Shown piece after piece: positions 53,141-61,804 of a DNA stretch of 64,000 bases. A program made the translations under genes and the position numbers. The notes below the pieces were generated by a model. It was given only the letters and a program-made list of their open reading frames with translations, searched no databases and was not told the DNA's origin. The stretch lies in contig NZ_NOII01000003.1 of the NCBI RefSeq assembly GCF_002245695.1, positions 124,001 through 188,000 of the forward strand, read 5' to 3'. Origin of the DNA: Fictibacillus aquaticus. GTDB lineage: Bacteria > Bacillota > Bacilli > Bacillales > Fictibacillaceae. Position 1 is the stretch's first letter. Each line of letters starts with the position of its first letter.

Positions 53141-54289
53141 TTAAAAGAAATCGATGAAACATACTGATTTTGTTGTGATGATCTCAGCAAGTGCATCCAA
53201 GTCTTCGCGAGATCCTGCGATTTTCTCCGTCTCATATAAAACGGCTGGCGGCATCGCGTTCAGCAACAGCGCGGTCAAGGTGCCGATGTCCATGGTTAGG
53301 CCAGTGCTGCTGTCTCCAGTGGTAATTCCTTCTTCTCCAATTCGGTAAGCGCTGTTGTTCCAAGGGCATTGGCTGTCTGTGACGGTGATTGTTATCGGAC
53401 GCGATATATTTTCAAACGGATAGAGCTGCAAAAAGCCTTCAACGTCAACTATACGCGCCATGAAATAAGGATACAGCTCCTGCTTGATGCGCGGGTTTTG
53501 CAGGTGATAAGCGAGACTGTCATTTTCGGGCGCGACGATTTTCACTTTGTCGACCATCGAATCGTGCTGCGCGATAAAATTCCAGAGCGCACGGCGAGCC
53601 GTTTCGTTTAAGTAAACCATTTCTTGGACGTCCAGCAGCTTGTCAGCAGCCTTGCAGCAAAGGTAGCCTTCCGCCTCATTATTTTCGTTAAAATAAACGA
53701 CGCGGTTATAGCCGTCCGTGAACACATGATGGTTCCACCAATTATCGTCGCGGACGAGCATATGATTGAATTTCGCGAACCATTGCTCGTAAACACTGTT
53801 CAGCACATCGTTGCCTTCGTCTTTTCCGAACCGCTTTATCCGGCCAGGTCCATCAGGATAGCGGAACAGATCTTTCTTTTCGAGCTCATATTTTTTTAAA
53901 GATGCGGTCAATTCCCAACCAAAGCGGCGGTAAAAGTTAATGTCGAACGGGTGAAGGAGGCTGATCGTCTGGCCTCGTTCCTTCATGGATTGCAAAGACT
54001 GCTTCAGCAGACGAGTGACCGATCCTTTGCGGCGGTGCTCAGGATACGTTGCAACTCCCGCAATTCCGCCCATTTCGAACAGTCTGTCTCCAATGTTGAT
54101 CTTCTTGTGCAGTATGTGAAGCTTGGAAATGAGCGCATCGTCTTCATACTCACCCCAAATTTCATGCGTCTTCAGCATGTCGATTCGCCGCTCATAATCC
54201 TCGCTCGGCACACTGTATTGGAACGCGTATTCCGAAAGTTTAATCGCCTCGTCAAAATCTGTTTCTGTTAACTTGCGCATTTCGATCAT
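53141..54289 (-). CDS. Eis-like GNAT N-acetyltransferase
   Basis: 382 residues: N-terminal GNAT domain with IAGVATYPEHRRKGSVTRLLKQSLQ (CoA motif, ~residue 82), a second divergent GNAT-like half, and an SCP2-like C-terminal domain (~290-382) as in Eis proteins that acetylate aminoglycosides or other amines. Its ribosome site lies in the hairpin half-element R5: the complement of 54299-54304 supplies the GGGGG. Starts at ATG 54289 or 54280 are both possible. Confidence 0.88.
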   Translation of the reverse strand: MIEMRKLTETDFDEAIKLSEYAFQYSVPSEDYERRIDMLKTHEIWGEYEDDALISKLHILHKKINIGDRLFEMGGIAGVATYPEHRRKGSVTRLLKQSLQSMKERGQTISLLHPFDINFYRRFGWELTASLKKYELEKKDLFRYPDGPGRIKRFGKDEGNDVLNSVYEQWFAKFNHMLVRDDNWWNHHVFTDGYNRVVYFNENNEAEGYLCCKAADKLLDVQEMVYLNETARRALWNFIAQHDSMVDKVKIVAPENDSLAYHLQNPRIKQELYPYFMARIVDVEGFLQLYPFENISRPITITVTDSQCPWNNSAYRIGEEGITTGDSSTGLTMDIGTLTALLLNAMPPAVLYETEKIAGSREDLDALAEIITTKSVCFIDFF

Positions 54290-54291
54290 GA

Positions 54292-54304
54292 GTACCGTAC
54301 CCCC
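54292..54304. repeat. Half copy of the hairpin family (R5)
   Basis: GTACCGTACCCCC is one arm of the GGGGTACGGTAC subfamily without a partner. In the transcript of the Eis-like gene its G run acts as ribosome site. Confidence 0.6.
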
Positions 54305-54421
54305 TAAGTATGTATGGTGTTATTTTACAGGGGGACAAGCTAGTGTGGGAAGCGATAGCCCTTATTTAGTCTGAAAACTGGTAAAATAGAACGACGAGAT
54401 AAGAACGGGGAGGAATGCGGG

Positions 54422-56713
54422 ATGAGTGAAGCAGTAAAGATATCAGTACGGTCGCTGGTAGAGTATGTGTACCGCAGCGGCAGCATCACGTCAGGCTTCA
54501 TGACTTCCGCAAGTTTGACGGAAGGGACGAAGGCGCACCAGAAAATACAGAAAACGTATGGAGAAAATGATGAGCGAGAGGTGTATTTGAAGTGTGAGGT
54601 CGAGCTGGAGGGAATGACCTTCTTGATCGACGGTCGTGCGGACGGCCTTCTTTATAATGATGACGGCAAAGTGACGGTGGATGAGATCAAATCAACCGCC
54701 CGCGATCTGGCTGATGTGGAGGAGGACTCCCATCCAGTTCACTGGGCGCAGGCGAAGTGCTACGCGTATATGTATTCTCTCGATCACGGGCTGTGCGATA
54801 TGAACGTGCAGCTGACGTATGTTCACGTTCATACCGAGGAAAAAAAGCGATTTGTCCGGGAGTTTTCGTTTAAGGAGCTTGAGGGGTTCGTTTTCGAGGT
54901 GGCAGAAGCGTTTGTGCCATATGCGCGCATGCTTGCTGATCATGAGAAGCAAAGGAATGAGAGCATCCGTGAGCTACCGTTTCCATATGAGAAATACCGT
55001 GAAGGGCAGCGGAAACTGGCGGGCGCAGTATACAAGTCGATCGCGGACAGCCGTACGCTTTTTGCCAACGCCCCGACCGGGACAGGAAAGACGATCAGTG
55101 TGACGTTCCCGGCAGTTAAGGCGATCGGCGAAGGCCATCTGCAGCGATTTTTTTATTTAACGGCAAAAACGATCACAAGAACGGCGGCGGAAGAGGCATT
55201 CCGGCACATGCAGTCAGGCGGGCTGCATATGCACACGGTGACGATCACGGCAAAGGATAAGGCGTGTTTAAAAGAAGAAACGATCTGCCAAAGTGATTAT
55301 TGCGAGTTTGCGGACGGTCATTATGACCGGATCAACGGCGCGATGCTTGATATTTTAAGTAACGAAACGGTGATGACGCGTGATGTGATTCAGGAATATT
55401 CGCGTAAGCACCGGGTTTGTCCGTTCGAGTTTTCAATTGATCTGGCATATGCTTCAGATGCCGTAATCTGCGACTATAATTACGTGTTTGATCCAAAGGT
55501 GTCGTTGAAGCGGTTGTTCGAGGAGCAGAAGAAAAAAGCTGCGATCCTCGTGGATGAGGCGCATAATCTTGTCGACCGCGCGCGTTCGATGTTTTCGGCT
55601 GAGATTGAGAAAAAAGTGTTTCTGCAGCTGAAGCGGGAGTTCAAAGGACGCGATGCTGGGGTACGGTACTCAGCTTCAGCCCTGAATGACCACCTGTTAA
55701 ATGCGCGGAAAAAGATGGAGCCGGAGCGGGAAAGTGTCGATGCAGCGCTGCCGGAGGAGCTTGTGGATCTGCTCGAGGAATTTTGTGTTCAGGCTGAGCG
55801 GGTGCTGGCTTCTGGAAGCGAAGACAGCGAGCTGCTGCTTGAGGCGTATTTTGCGGCCATGAGCTTTATACGTATCGCTGATTTATATGATGAGCGGTTC
55901 GTCACGTTTATGGAGCACGACCGGAGTGAGGTGCGGGTGAAGCTGTTCTGTCTGGATCCTTCGCAGCTTGTAAGTGAAGCGGGCCGTCGGTACCGGTCTC
56001 GTGTGTATTTTTCTGCGACATTATCGCCGTTAGGGTATTTCCGCGAGATGCTTGGCGGTGTGCCGGAGGATTATGTGTTCAAAATTCCGTCTCCGTTTCC
56101 GAAAGAAAACTGGGATGTGTACGTTCAGCCGCTTTCGACGCGCTACCGCGACAGGGAGCGGTCTTATGAGCCGATCGCGCGAACATTGGCTGAGGTGCTC
56201 GCCGGTAAGCCGGGGAATTTTCTCGTGTTTTTTCCGTCGTATGCGTACATGAACGAGGTGTATGAGGCATTTATTGCGCGTGATGATGGGATTGAAACGG
56301 TCTTGCAGCAGCCTGGCATGAGAGAGGATGAGCGGGAGGCGTTTTTGGCTGCTTTTAAGGCAGACCAGCAAGGGACGTTTCTCGGGTTCGCGGTCATGGG
56401 CGGCATCTTTTCTGAAGGTGTGGATTTAAAAGGCGACCGTTTGAACGGTGTAGCGGTCGTTGGTGTCGGGCTGCCTCAGTTAGGTTTGGAGCGGAATATC
56501 ATTAAAGACTATTTTAATGGCAGCGGCCGGAGCGGCTACGATTATTCGTATGTGTATCCTGGCATGAACAAGGTGCTTCAGGCTGGCGGCAGGCTCATCC
56601 GGTCTGAGGAGGACACGGGAACGATTCTGCTGATCGACGACCGGTACTTGACGCCGAAATACCGTGCGCTGCTGCCTGAGGAATGGCAGGATTTTACGGT
56701 GTTGAATAGATGA
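54422..56713 (+). CDS. Nuclease-helicase: PD-(D/E)XK domain fused to a DinG/XPD-type helicase
   Basis: 763 residues. Residues 1-170 carry a PD-(D/E)XK nuclease-like pattern (IDGRADGLL, then VDEIKST, giving D...ExK, and QAKCYAYMYSL). The helicase follows: Walker A NAPTGTGKT (~residue 218), four Cys spread over KACLKEETICQSDYC and HRVCPFE that could bind an Fe-S cluster as in XPD/DinG, the DEAH box LVDEAHN, and C-terminal motifs GIFSEGVDLKGDR and QAGGRLIRSEED. It likely unwinds and trims DNA in repair. AGGAGG-like GGGGAGG precedes ATG. Standalone. Confidence 0.9.
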   Translation: MSEAVKISVRSLVEYVYRSGSITSGFMTSASLTEGTKAHQKIQKTYGENDEREVYLKCEVELEGMTFLIDGRADGLLYNDDGKVTVDEIKSTARDLADVEEDSHPVHWAQAKCYAYMYSLDHGLCDMNVQLTYVHVHTEEKKRFVREFSFKELEGFVFEVAEAFVPYARMLADHEKQRNESIRELPFPYEKYREGQRKLAGAVYKSIADSRTLFANAPTGTGKTISVTFPAVKAIGEGHLQRFFYLTAKTITRTAAEEAFRHMQSGGLHMHTVTITAKDKACLKEETICQSDYCEFADGHYDRINGAMLDILSNETVMTRDVIQEYSRKHRVCPFEFSIDLAYASDAVICDYNYVFDPKVSLKRLFEEQKKKAAILVDEAHNLVDRARSMFSAEIEKKVFLQLKREFKGRDAGVRYSASALNDHLLNARKKMEPERESVDAALPEELVDLLEEFCVQAERVLASGSEDSELLLEAYFAAMSFIRIADLYDERFVTFMEHDRSEVRVKLFCLDPSQLVSEAGRRYRSRVYFSATLSPLGYFREMLGGVPEDYVFKIPSPFPKENWDVYVQPLSTRYRDRERSYEPIARTLAEVLAGKPGNFLVFFPSYAYMNEVYEAFIARDDGIETVLQQPGMREDEREAFLAAFKADQQGTFLGFAVMGGIFSEGVDLKGDRLNGVAVVGVGLPQLGLERNIIKDYFNGSGRSGYDYSYVYPGMNKVLQAGGRLIRSEEDTGTILLIDDRYLTPKYRALLPEEWQDFTVLNR

Positions 56714-56893
56714 AGAGGTTAGGCTGTCCTATTAATATATGGGGCGCCTTTTTTTGTTGTGAGTGTACTCTTTTGCTGCATTTTTTCATATCACATCAGC
56801 AAAATCTAACTTTTGAAATTAAAAAGGGCAGTTTATCTTTACCTATTTGCTCTGAAAACTGCATCGGCACATCAGTTTTGAGAGTTTTTACAT

Positions 56894-56962
56894 CATTTCA
56901 AGGATTTCTTAAAGCATTTCAAAATTTTCTTATAGCATTTCATCAATTTCTTACAGCATTTC
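56894..56962. repeat. Phased 21 base array E (core AGCATTTC)
   Basis: CATTTC starts at 56894, 56915, 56936 and 56957, exactly 21 bases apart. Most units share TTTCTTA before and GCATTTCA at the core. It lies 180 bases after the helicase stop. An 85-codon ORF crosses it but is explained by the period. The rest of 56714-57156 holds AT-rich spacer, hairpin R6 and the Fur-type promoter. Confidence 0.83.
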
Positions 56963-56996
56963 CTTAAAATCATACTACTTTTCTTATTGTGGGTGT

Positions 56997-57027
56997 GGGG
57001 GTCCGGTACCAAAGGTACCGGACCCCC
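56997..57027. repeat. Hairpin element R6
   Basis: GGGGGTCCGGTACC, AAA, GGTACCGGACCCCC: a perfect 14-base-arm hairpin with only a three-base loop, the tip sequence of the family with no interior. Confidence 0.9.
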
Positions 57028-57070
57028 ACTACCACCTTTTTGTCAATTACATGTAATTTTGCAATATTCA

Positions 57071-57129
57071 TTGTTTGATATAGCAGGAATCTGTATAATG
57101 GTTTTTGTTGAGATTGAGAATTATTATCA
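57071..57129 (+). promoter_or_regulatory. Promoter with Fur box for the lipoprotein-cytochrome operon
   Basis: TTGTTT (57071-57076), 17 bases, TATAAT (57094-57099). TGAGAATTATTATCA (57115-57129) matches the 7-1-7 Fur consensus TGATAATNATTATCA at all but one fixed base. The box lies just after the expected start site, so iron-replete Fur should block transcription. Confidence 0.85.
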
Positions 57130-57156
57130 TTCGGTTATTAGGGAGAGAACATAGAT

Positions 57157-59226
57157 ATGAAATTGAAACCGTTTAATACGATGGCAACGGCTGCTGTGGC
57201 GATGAGCTTGATGCTTGCAGGCTGTTCTGCTGGCAGCAGTGAAAAGGAGAAGGAAGAAGGCAAATCTTCCTCACCAGTAACCGTTAAGCCGACTGACTAT
57301 ACATTTGATACAGCAAGCAACATGTTTGCTTACGCGGAGTTTGAGCTATCAGGAGAGCCGCTTGTTGAAGGGCTTGGGCTTGATCTGGACATCCTAGATC
57401 CGAAGAAGGTGGATCAGCCGGCGAAGTTTGATTATACGGCTGGGATCGAGGCATATGAGTACTCTGAGGAAGCGATGTATGAGGTTGTTGAGAAATCAGG
57501 GCTTGGTCTTCACCTGCTGAACGGGCCAGTCATTCAAAAAGCAGCAAAAGAAGAAGGCAAGAAGCCTGAGGAAGTGCTTGGGGAGCGTTTTTATAAGCTG
57601 GCTGATTCCGTCGGATATCCAAAAGAGGAAATCTTCTCGAACATGTATCCGACGATGATCGAGTACGCTTACGGCGACCCGCATTATTCGCAAAAAGTTG
57701 AGACTGGCGAGTATGCTCCGGGCGAGGACGGCGCGTATGTGCCGGAATATCAAGTAAACTTTGAATCTCTCCGCTGGGACCGCAGCCGTATGGAGAAGCT
57801 TTTGACGCCAGCAGCTTACGGGGGAACGTTCCTGAAGCAGGCGCTTTGGGCGGGTGACTTTATGGGCGGATTCCATACAGTGGATAAGGATGAAGAGCTT
57901 GCCGGCGAAACGCCGAAAGATGATGACGACAAGAACATAAGGCTTGGCGTGAGCTCTGCGGACGGCATGCAAGGTGTGATTTTAACAGAAGAGATCTGGA
58001 ACAAGCTGAACTATGTTCACGATTCATTGTTCTATCAATCTGCTAAAGGCGAGCTTGGAAAAGCAGGTCTTGGCAGCGAATATGATCCATCAAAAGGGTT
58101 CGTTTATCTGCCTCACGCGACTGAAGTGACGGAGGGCGGAAGTGAAGCTGCGCCAAACGCAGAGTCGCTGAACGTGACGGACAAGAGCAGCAAGCTGAAC
58201 GACCAGTGGATGATGCTATGGCCATCTGCTGAATTCTTCGGCATGACGGACCAGCGTGCGGATAATAAAAACACGCCGCCGTCGTTCCGTGCGTTGTTTG
58301 ACGGTGAGCCGTTTGCAGCTGCACCAAAAGAAAACACAGACAATGATCCTGCAAACGATGTTGTGTCTGACGATGCGTTCTCGGTAAACCGTGACGTGAT
58401 GCTGCATACATTTAAAAACTTAGACGCGATGCACTTCAACAATGACGAAGGCACGTTTGTGACGGAGCATGACGGAAAAACGCAAGGCACTAAAGTAGAT
58501 GCGTTTGAAGCGGGCTACACGATTGAGTCGCTTCGCATCTTCCAGCGCGCGATCGATGGACTTCCAGTTGGCTATGCGAGCGGCGAGGCTGCAAAAGGAC
58601 TTGAAACGGCTGAAGGAAAGCGTGCATTGGAGCTTATCCGCAAGCAGGCTGATTTTATGATGAATGAGATGATCAATGACTCTGGGCTTGTTACAGAGAG
58701 CTATACGATTGGCAAGGGTAAAGAAGGCAATGAGACGCTGAAGGCGCAGCTAGGTGCGATCCGCGGCCTGAACGCGGCGTTCCTTGCGACAGAGGATGAG
58801 AAGTACCGTGATGCTGCACGAAAGCTTTATGCAGCGATGGATGAAAAGCTGTGGGACAAGAAAGCACATGCGTATGAGACAGCTAAAGGCGAGATGAAAT
58901 ACGATCCTGCAACAGCAGGGGCGGTCGCGGCTGTGTACCGTGTGGCATTGAATAACTTGAGCAATTCAAGCGGCGACGATGCGGTGAAAGCGTTAGATAA
59001 GGAAACGATCGTAAACCGCTATACTGACTTTTTTGATACTGTAATTGATGGACCAGGTCTTGATGAAGGAATGCAGACTAGCGAGTTCTGGGATACAGGC
59101 GATTTTTATAAAAAAGGCGATAAGAGCGAGAATACAGACGGCGACAACGTTCCGCAAATTCAGGCGGGACATGGAAAGTACGGCATTTCGCCAGTGCTTG
59201 TGCCGGTTGAAGTAAAGAAAAAGTAA
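57157..59226 (+). CDS. Large lipoprotein, partner of a di-haem cytochrome; function unknown
   Basis: 689 residues. The signal peptide MKLKPFNTMATAAVAMSLMLAGC ends in lipobox MLAGC, Cys 23, followed by a Ser/Glu/Lys linker. The mature part is acidic and lacks Cys or a haem motif. The C-terminal ~250 residues (FEAGYTIESLRIFQRAIDGL, then AIRGLNAAFLATEDEKYRDAARKLYAAMDEKLWD) look like helical hairpins of an alpha/alpha toroid. I do not recognise the family. A Fur-type promoter lies upstream and the cytochrome gene follows after 13 bases, so it should act outside the membrane together with it under iron limitation. Confidence 0.85.
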   Translation: MKLKPFNTMATAAVAMSLMLAGCSAGSSEKEKEEGKSSSPVTVKPTDYTFDTASNMFAYAEFELSGEPLVEGLGLDLDILDPKKVDQPAKFDYTAGIEAYEYSEEAMYEVVEKSGLGLHLLNGPVIQKAAKEEGKKPEEVLGERFYKLADSVGYPKEEIFSNMYPTMIEYAYGDPHYSQKVETGEYAPGEDGAYVPEYQVNFESLRWDRSRMEKLLTPAAYGGTFLKQALWAGDFMGGFHTVDKDEELAGETPKDDDDKNIRLGVSSADGMQGVILTEEIWNKLNYVHDSLFYQSAKGELGKAGLGSEYDPSKGFVYLPHATEVTEGGSEAAPNAESLNVTDKSSKLNDQWMMLWPSAEFFGMTDQRADNKNTPPSFRALFDGEPFAAAPKENTDNDPANDVVSDDAFSVNRDVMLHTFKNLDAMHFNNDEGTFVTEHDGKTQGTKVDAFEAGYTIESLRIFQRAIDGLPVGYASGEAAKGLETAEGKRALELIRKQADFMMNEMINDSGLVTESYTIGKGKEGNETLKAQLGAIRGLNAAFLATEDEKYRDAARKLYAAMDEKLWDKKAHAYETAKGEMKYDPATAGAVAAVYRVALNNLSNSSGDDAVKALDKETIVNRYTDFFDTVIDGPGLDEGMQTSEFWDTGDFYKKGDKSENTDGDNVPQIQAGHGKYGISPVLVPVEVKKK

Positions 59227-59239
59227 AGAGGCGATTTTT

Positions 59240-61180
59240 GTGAAGCGAGTCATCTTTTCTCTGCTGCTGCTCCTCATGATAGGGGCAGCGGCCGGATGTC
59301 AGTCAGAGAACGTAACGCGTGATTATGCGGTTAACAGCGACAACATCATACAAACGCAAGACGGGAAGACCATCTTCACTGCGAACATTGATGTAAACTC
59401 GGTTACGTTCATGGACGCGAAAAAGAAAAAGGTGACCGCGGAAGTGCCGGTATGCAAGGAGCCGCGCCAGCTCACATTAAGTCCGGATGAAGAAGAGCTG
59501 TACGTCACCTGCATGTACGATAACAAGGTGAACGTGATTTCGGTTGAAGATAAGGAAGTAACGGGTTCCATCAAAACAGGTGTTGAGCCGTACGGCGTCG
59601 TAACGAGCCAGGACGGCGAGCTCCTGTACGTCGCCAACTACAGGTCTGATTCGGTGTCTGTCATCGATCTTGAGGATGAGAAGACGGTAAAAGAAATCAA
59701 GACTGGCAACCGGCCGCGGACGCTGGCTATCACAGCAGACGGCGGCAAGCTGTACGTGCCGGAGTACTTGGACGCCGGTATTGATGTGATCGACACGAAA
59801 AAGCAAAAGGTCGTAAAGGTCATTCAGCTGGAGAATTCTCCTGATAAGAAAGATGTGAAGAAAAGCCAGGGTATTCCGAACACACTCGAGCAGTTTGTGA
59901 TCAGTCCCGACGGCAAAACAGCGTGGGTCCCGCACATGCTGACGAACGTAGACACACCGGTTCATTTTGAAGAGACAATTTTCCCAGCGATCTCGGTCAT
60001 CGATTTGAAGAAGGATGAAGAGCTGGTTGACGAGCGGAAAGAGCTTTTTACATCAATTAACGTAAAAGATAAAAACGATAAAGCGATGATCGTCTCAAAT
60101 CCTTATGATGTGGTGTTCCAAAAAGACGGCAGCAAAGCATACGGGCTCATGTCAGGCAGCGAGGATCTTGTTGTGTTTGATTTAAAGCGCGGCGGCAATG
60201 CCGTTCAGATTCTGCGCCGGATTGAAGGCGACAACCCGAGAGGCATGGTGCTCTCGAAAGACGGCAAGTCAATTTATGTGCACAACGCGATGAGCCATGA
60301 CGTGGCAACTGTCGCGACCGGAGGCAAGTCAGCGTTTGCGCAGGCGAGGCTTTCAGGTGATAACGAAAAGCTGATACAGAAGGATTCGCTCACTCCGCTA
60401 GTGCGCAAGGGGAAGAAAATCTTTTACAGCGCCAACAGTGATGAGTATGCGACGGAGATTACCGGAAACAACTGGATGAGCTGCGCATCATGTCATGCAG
60501 ACGGCGATATTAACGGTTTGTCCATCATGACGGCCAAAGGTCTCCGCAACATTCCGAGCAACGTGGGCACAACGGAGAACGGCCTGTTCATGTGGGACGG
60601 CACTCGTGATGATTTCAATGACTATCTGCTCACGGTACAGGGTGAGATGGGCGGTATGACGGAGCTTGATCCAGGTAAACCGATTCCAGCGGAGGTGCAG
60701 AAGATGTTTGACGCGATGTTCGCTTATCTGGATGATCCGCAATCGTTCCCAGCGCCGAAGAGTCCGTATCGTGATGGCGGAAAGCTGTCAGCTGATGCGG
60801 CAAAAGGGAAGGAATTGTTTGAAAAGGCAGGATGTATATCGTGCCACGCAGGCTCGCAGTTTACGGACAGTACGAAAGCGTTCGGTAAGGATGGAAAGCT
60901 CTCGACGAAGAACATTTCGTTCCTGCATGATATCGGCACAGGGAGTTCGATTGATAAGGCGTCAAAAGGAGATGCGCGCGCTGGGTTCTCAAACCCGCGT
61001 GACGCGAAGTCCTTTGATACCCCGACACTCCGCGGCGTTTATGATACCGCACCGTATTTCCATGACGGCAGCGCCAAAACGCTGGAAGAAGCAATCAGCC
61101 GTCATGAGTACAAAGATAAACCAAACCTGTCTAAGGGAGAGGTTATGCAGATCACGCAATATTTGAAGTCGATAGAGTAA
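59240..61180 (+). CDS. Lipoprotein: YVTN-type beta-propeller fused to a di-haem cytochrome c domain
   Basis: 646 residues. Signal peptide with lipobox AAGC (~Cys 20). Residues ~30-375 show repeated YVTN-like blades (LTLSPDEEELYVTCMYDNKVNVIS, then VTSQDGELLYVANYRSDSVSVID and so on). Residues ~380-646 hold two haem-c sites, CASCH (415-419) and CISCH (532-536), in a layout like bacterial cytochrome c peroxidase/MauG proteins (DTPTLRGVYDTAPYFHDGSAKTLEEAI). GTG start after AAAGAGG. It probably passes electrons or oxidises a partner at the outer membrane face; the lipoprotein encoded upstream is the natural partner. Confidence 0.88.
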   Translation: MKRVIFSLLLLLMIGAAAGCQSENVTRDYAVNSDNIIQTQDGKTIFTANIDVNSVTFMDAKKKKVTAEVPVCKEPRQLTLSPDEEELYVTCMYDNKVNVISVEDKEVTGSIKTGVEPYGVVTSQDGELLYVANYRSDSVSVIDLEDEKTVKEIKTGNRPRTLAITADGGKLYVPEYLDAGIDVIDTKKQKVVKVIQLENSPDKKDVKKSQGIPNTLEQFVISPDGKTAWVPHMLTNVDTPVHFEETIFPAISVIDLKKDEELVDERKELFTSINVKDKNDKAMIVSNPYDVVFQKDGSKAYGLMSGSEDLVVFDLKRGGNAVQILRRIEGDNPRGMVLSKDGKSIYVHNAMSHDVATVATGGKSAFAQARLSGDNEKLIQKDSLTPLVRKGKKIFYSANSDEYATEITGNNWMSCASCHADGDINGLSIMTAKGLRNIPSNVGTTENGLFMWDGTRDDFNDYLLTVQGEMGGMTELDPGKPIPAEVQKMFDAMFAYLDDPQSFPAPKSPYRDGGKLSADAAKGKELFEKAGCISCHAGSQFTDSTKAFGKDGKLSTKNISFLHDIGTGSSIDKASKGDARAGFSNPRDAKSFDTPTLRGVYDTAPYFHDGSAKTLEEAISRHEYKDKPNLSKGEVMQITQYLKSIE

Positions 61181-61186
61181 TAGGCG

Positions 61187-61223
61187 GAAGACCAGTCTTT
61201 TTTGGAGGCTGGTCTTTTTTTTG
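61187..61223 (+). terminator. Terminator of the Fur-type operon
   Basis: AAGACCAGTC and GGCTGGTCTT arms followed by a run of T. Confidence 0.85.
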
Positions 61224-61237
61224 TGTAAAGGAAGGCA

Positions 61238-61708
61238 CTATGTCCTCTTAATTGTCACTTTACCTTCCTCATTTTTCTCATTGTTCCAATGCACTTGAAT
61301 CTCGAATGTTCCTGCTTCAAAAAATAATGGAAAGCGGCGCCGAATAGACTTTTGCATTGGCAGGCTGTACGCCTCGTTGATTTTTACCCAAACTGGCTTG
61401 CCTTCCATTGAGTTTTCGATGAGATCACCCGTAAATTCCTTTGTCAGGTAGTTGAAGATGATGTAACGGTCCTTTTTCTCCACGTTTATGTATTCATAGA
61501 CTCCCTTGAATTCAAGGTTTTTCACGTCCAAGCCTGTCTCTTCCTTCACCTCACGCACAGCGGCATCTATAAAACTCTCAGGAAATTCAACTTTTCCTCC
61601 GGGAGGTATGAATCCTTTAAAGTGATCGTGCTGCCTGTCGAGCAAAAGAACGGAATCACCGTCCTGTATCATGCAGACAGTCCAGAATTTGTAGTTGATG
61701 TTGTTCAT
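61238..61708 (-). CDS. Nudix hydrolase (8-oxo-dGTPase type)
   Basis: 156 residues with a complete Nudix box: GGKVEFPESFIDAAVREVK then EETGL, matching GX5EX7REUXEEXGU. MutT-like layout with WTVCMIQDGDSVLLLDRQ before the box. It hydrolyses a nucleoside diphosphate derivative; the substrate is not clear from sequence. AAGGAGGAG precedes ATG. Convergent with the Fur-type operon. Confidence 0.92.
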   Translation of the reverse strand: MNNINYKFWTVCMIQDGDSVLLLDRQHDHFKGFIPPGGKVEFPESFIDAAVREVKEETGLDVKNLEFKGVYEYINVEKKDRYIIFNYLTKEFTGDLIENSMEGKPVWVKINEAYSLPMQKSIRRRFPLFFEAGTFEIQVHWNNEKNEEGKVTIKRT

Positions 61709-61804
61709 TTTTTGCTCCTCCTTATGAAGTTTATTCTAACAAAAAAAGGAAGTTTAAGTGATTTGGAGAATATTTCCTAAAAATAGGAAATTGGGGGATA
61801 AAAA

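Noticed and set aside
56710-56967. Plus-strand ORF of 85 codons after the helicase gene
   Set aside because: Low-complexity C-terminus explained by array E; no ribosome site; hydrophobic part looks accidental.
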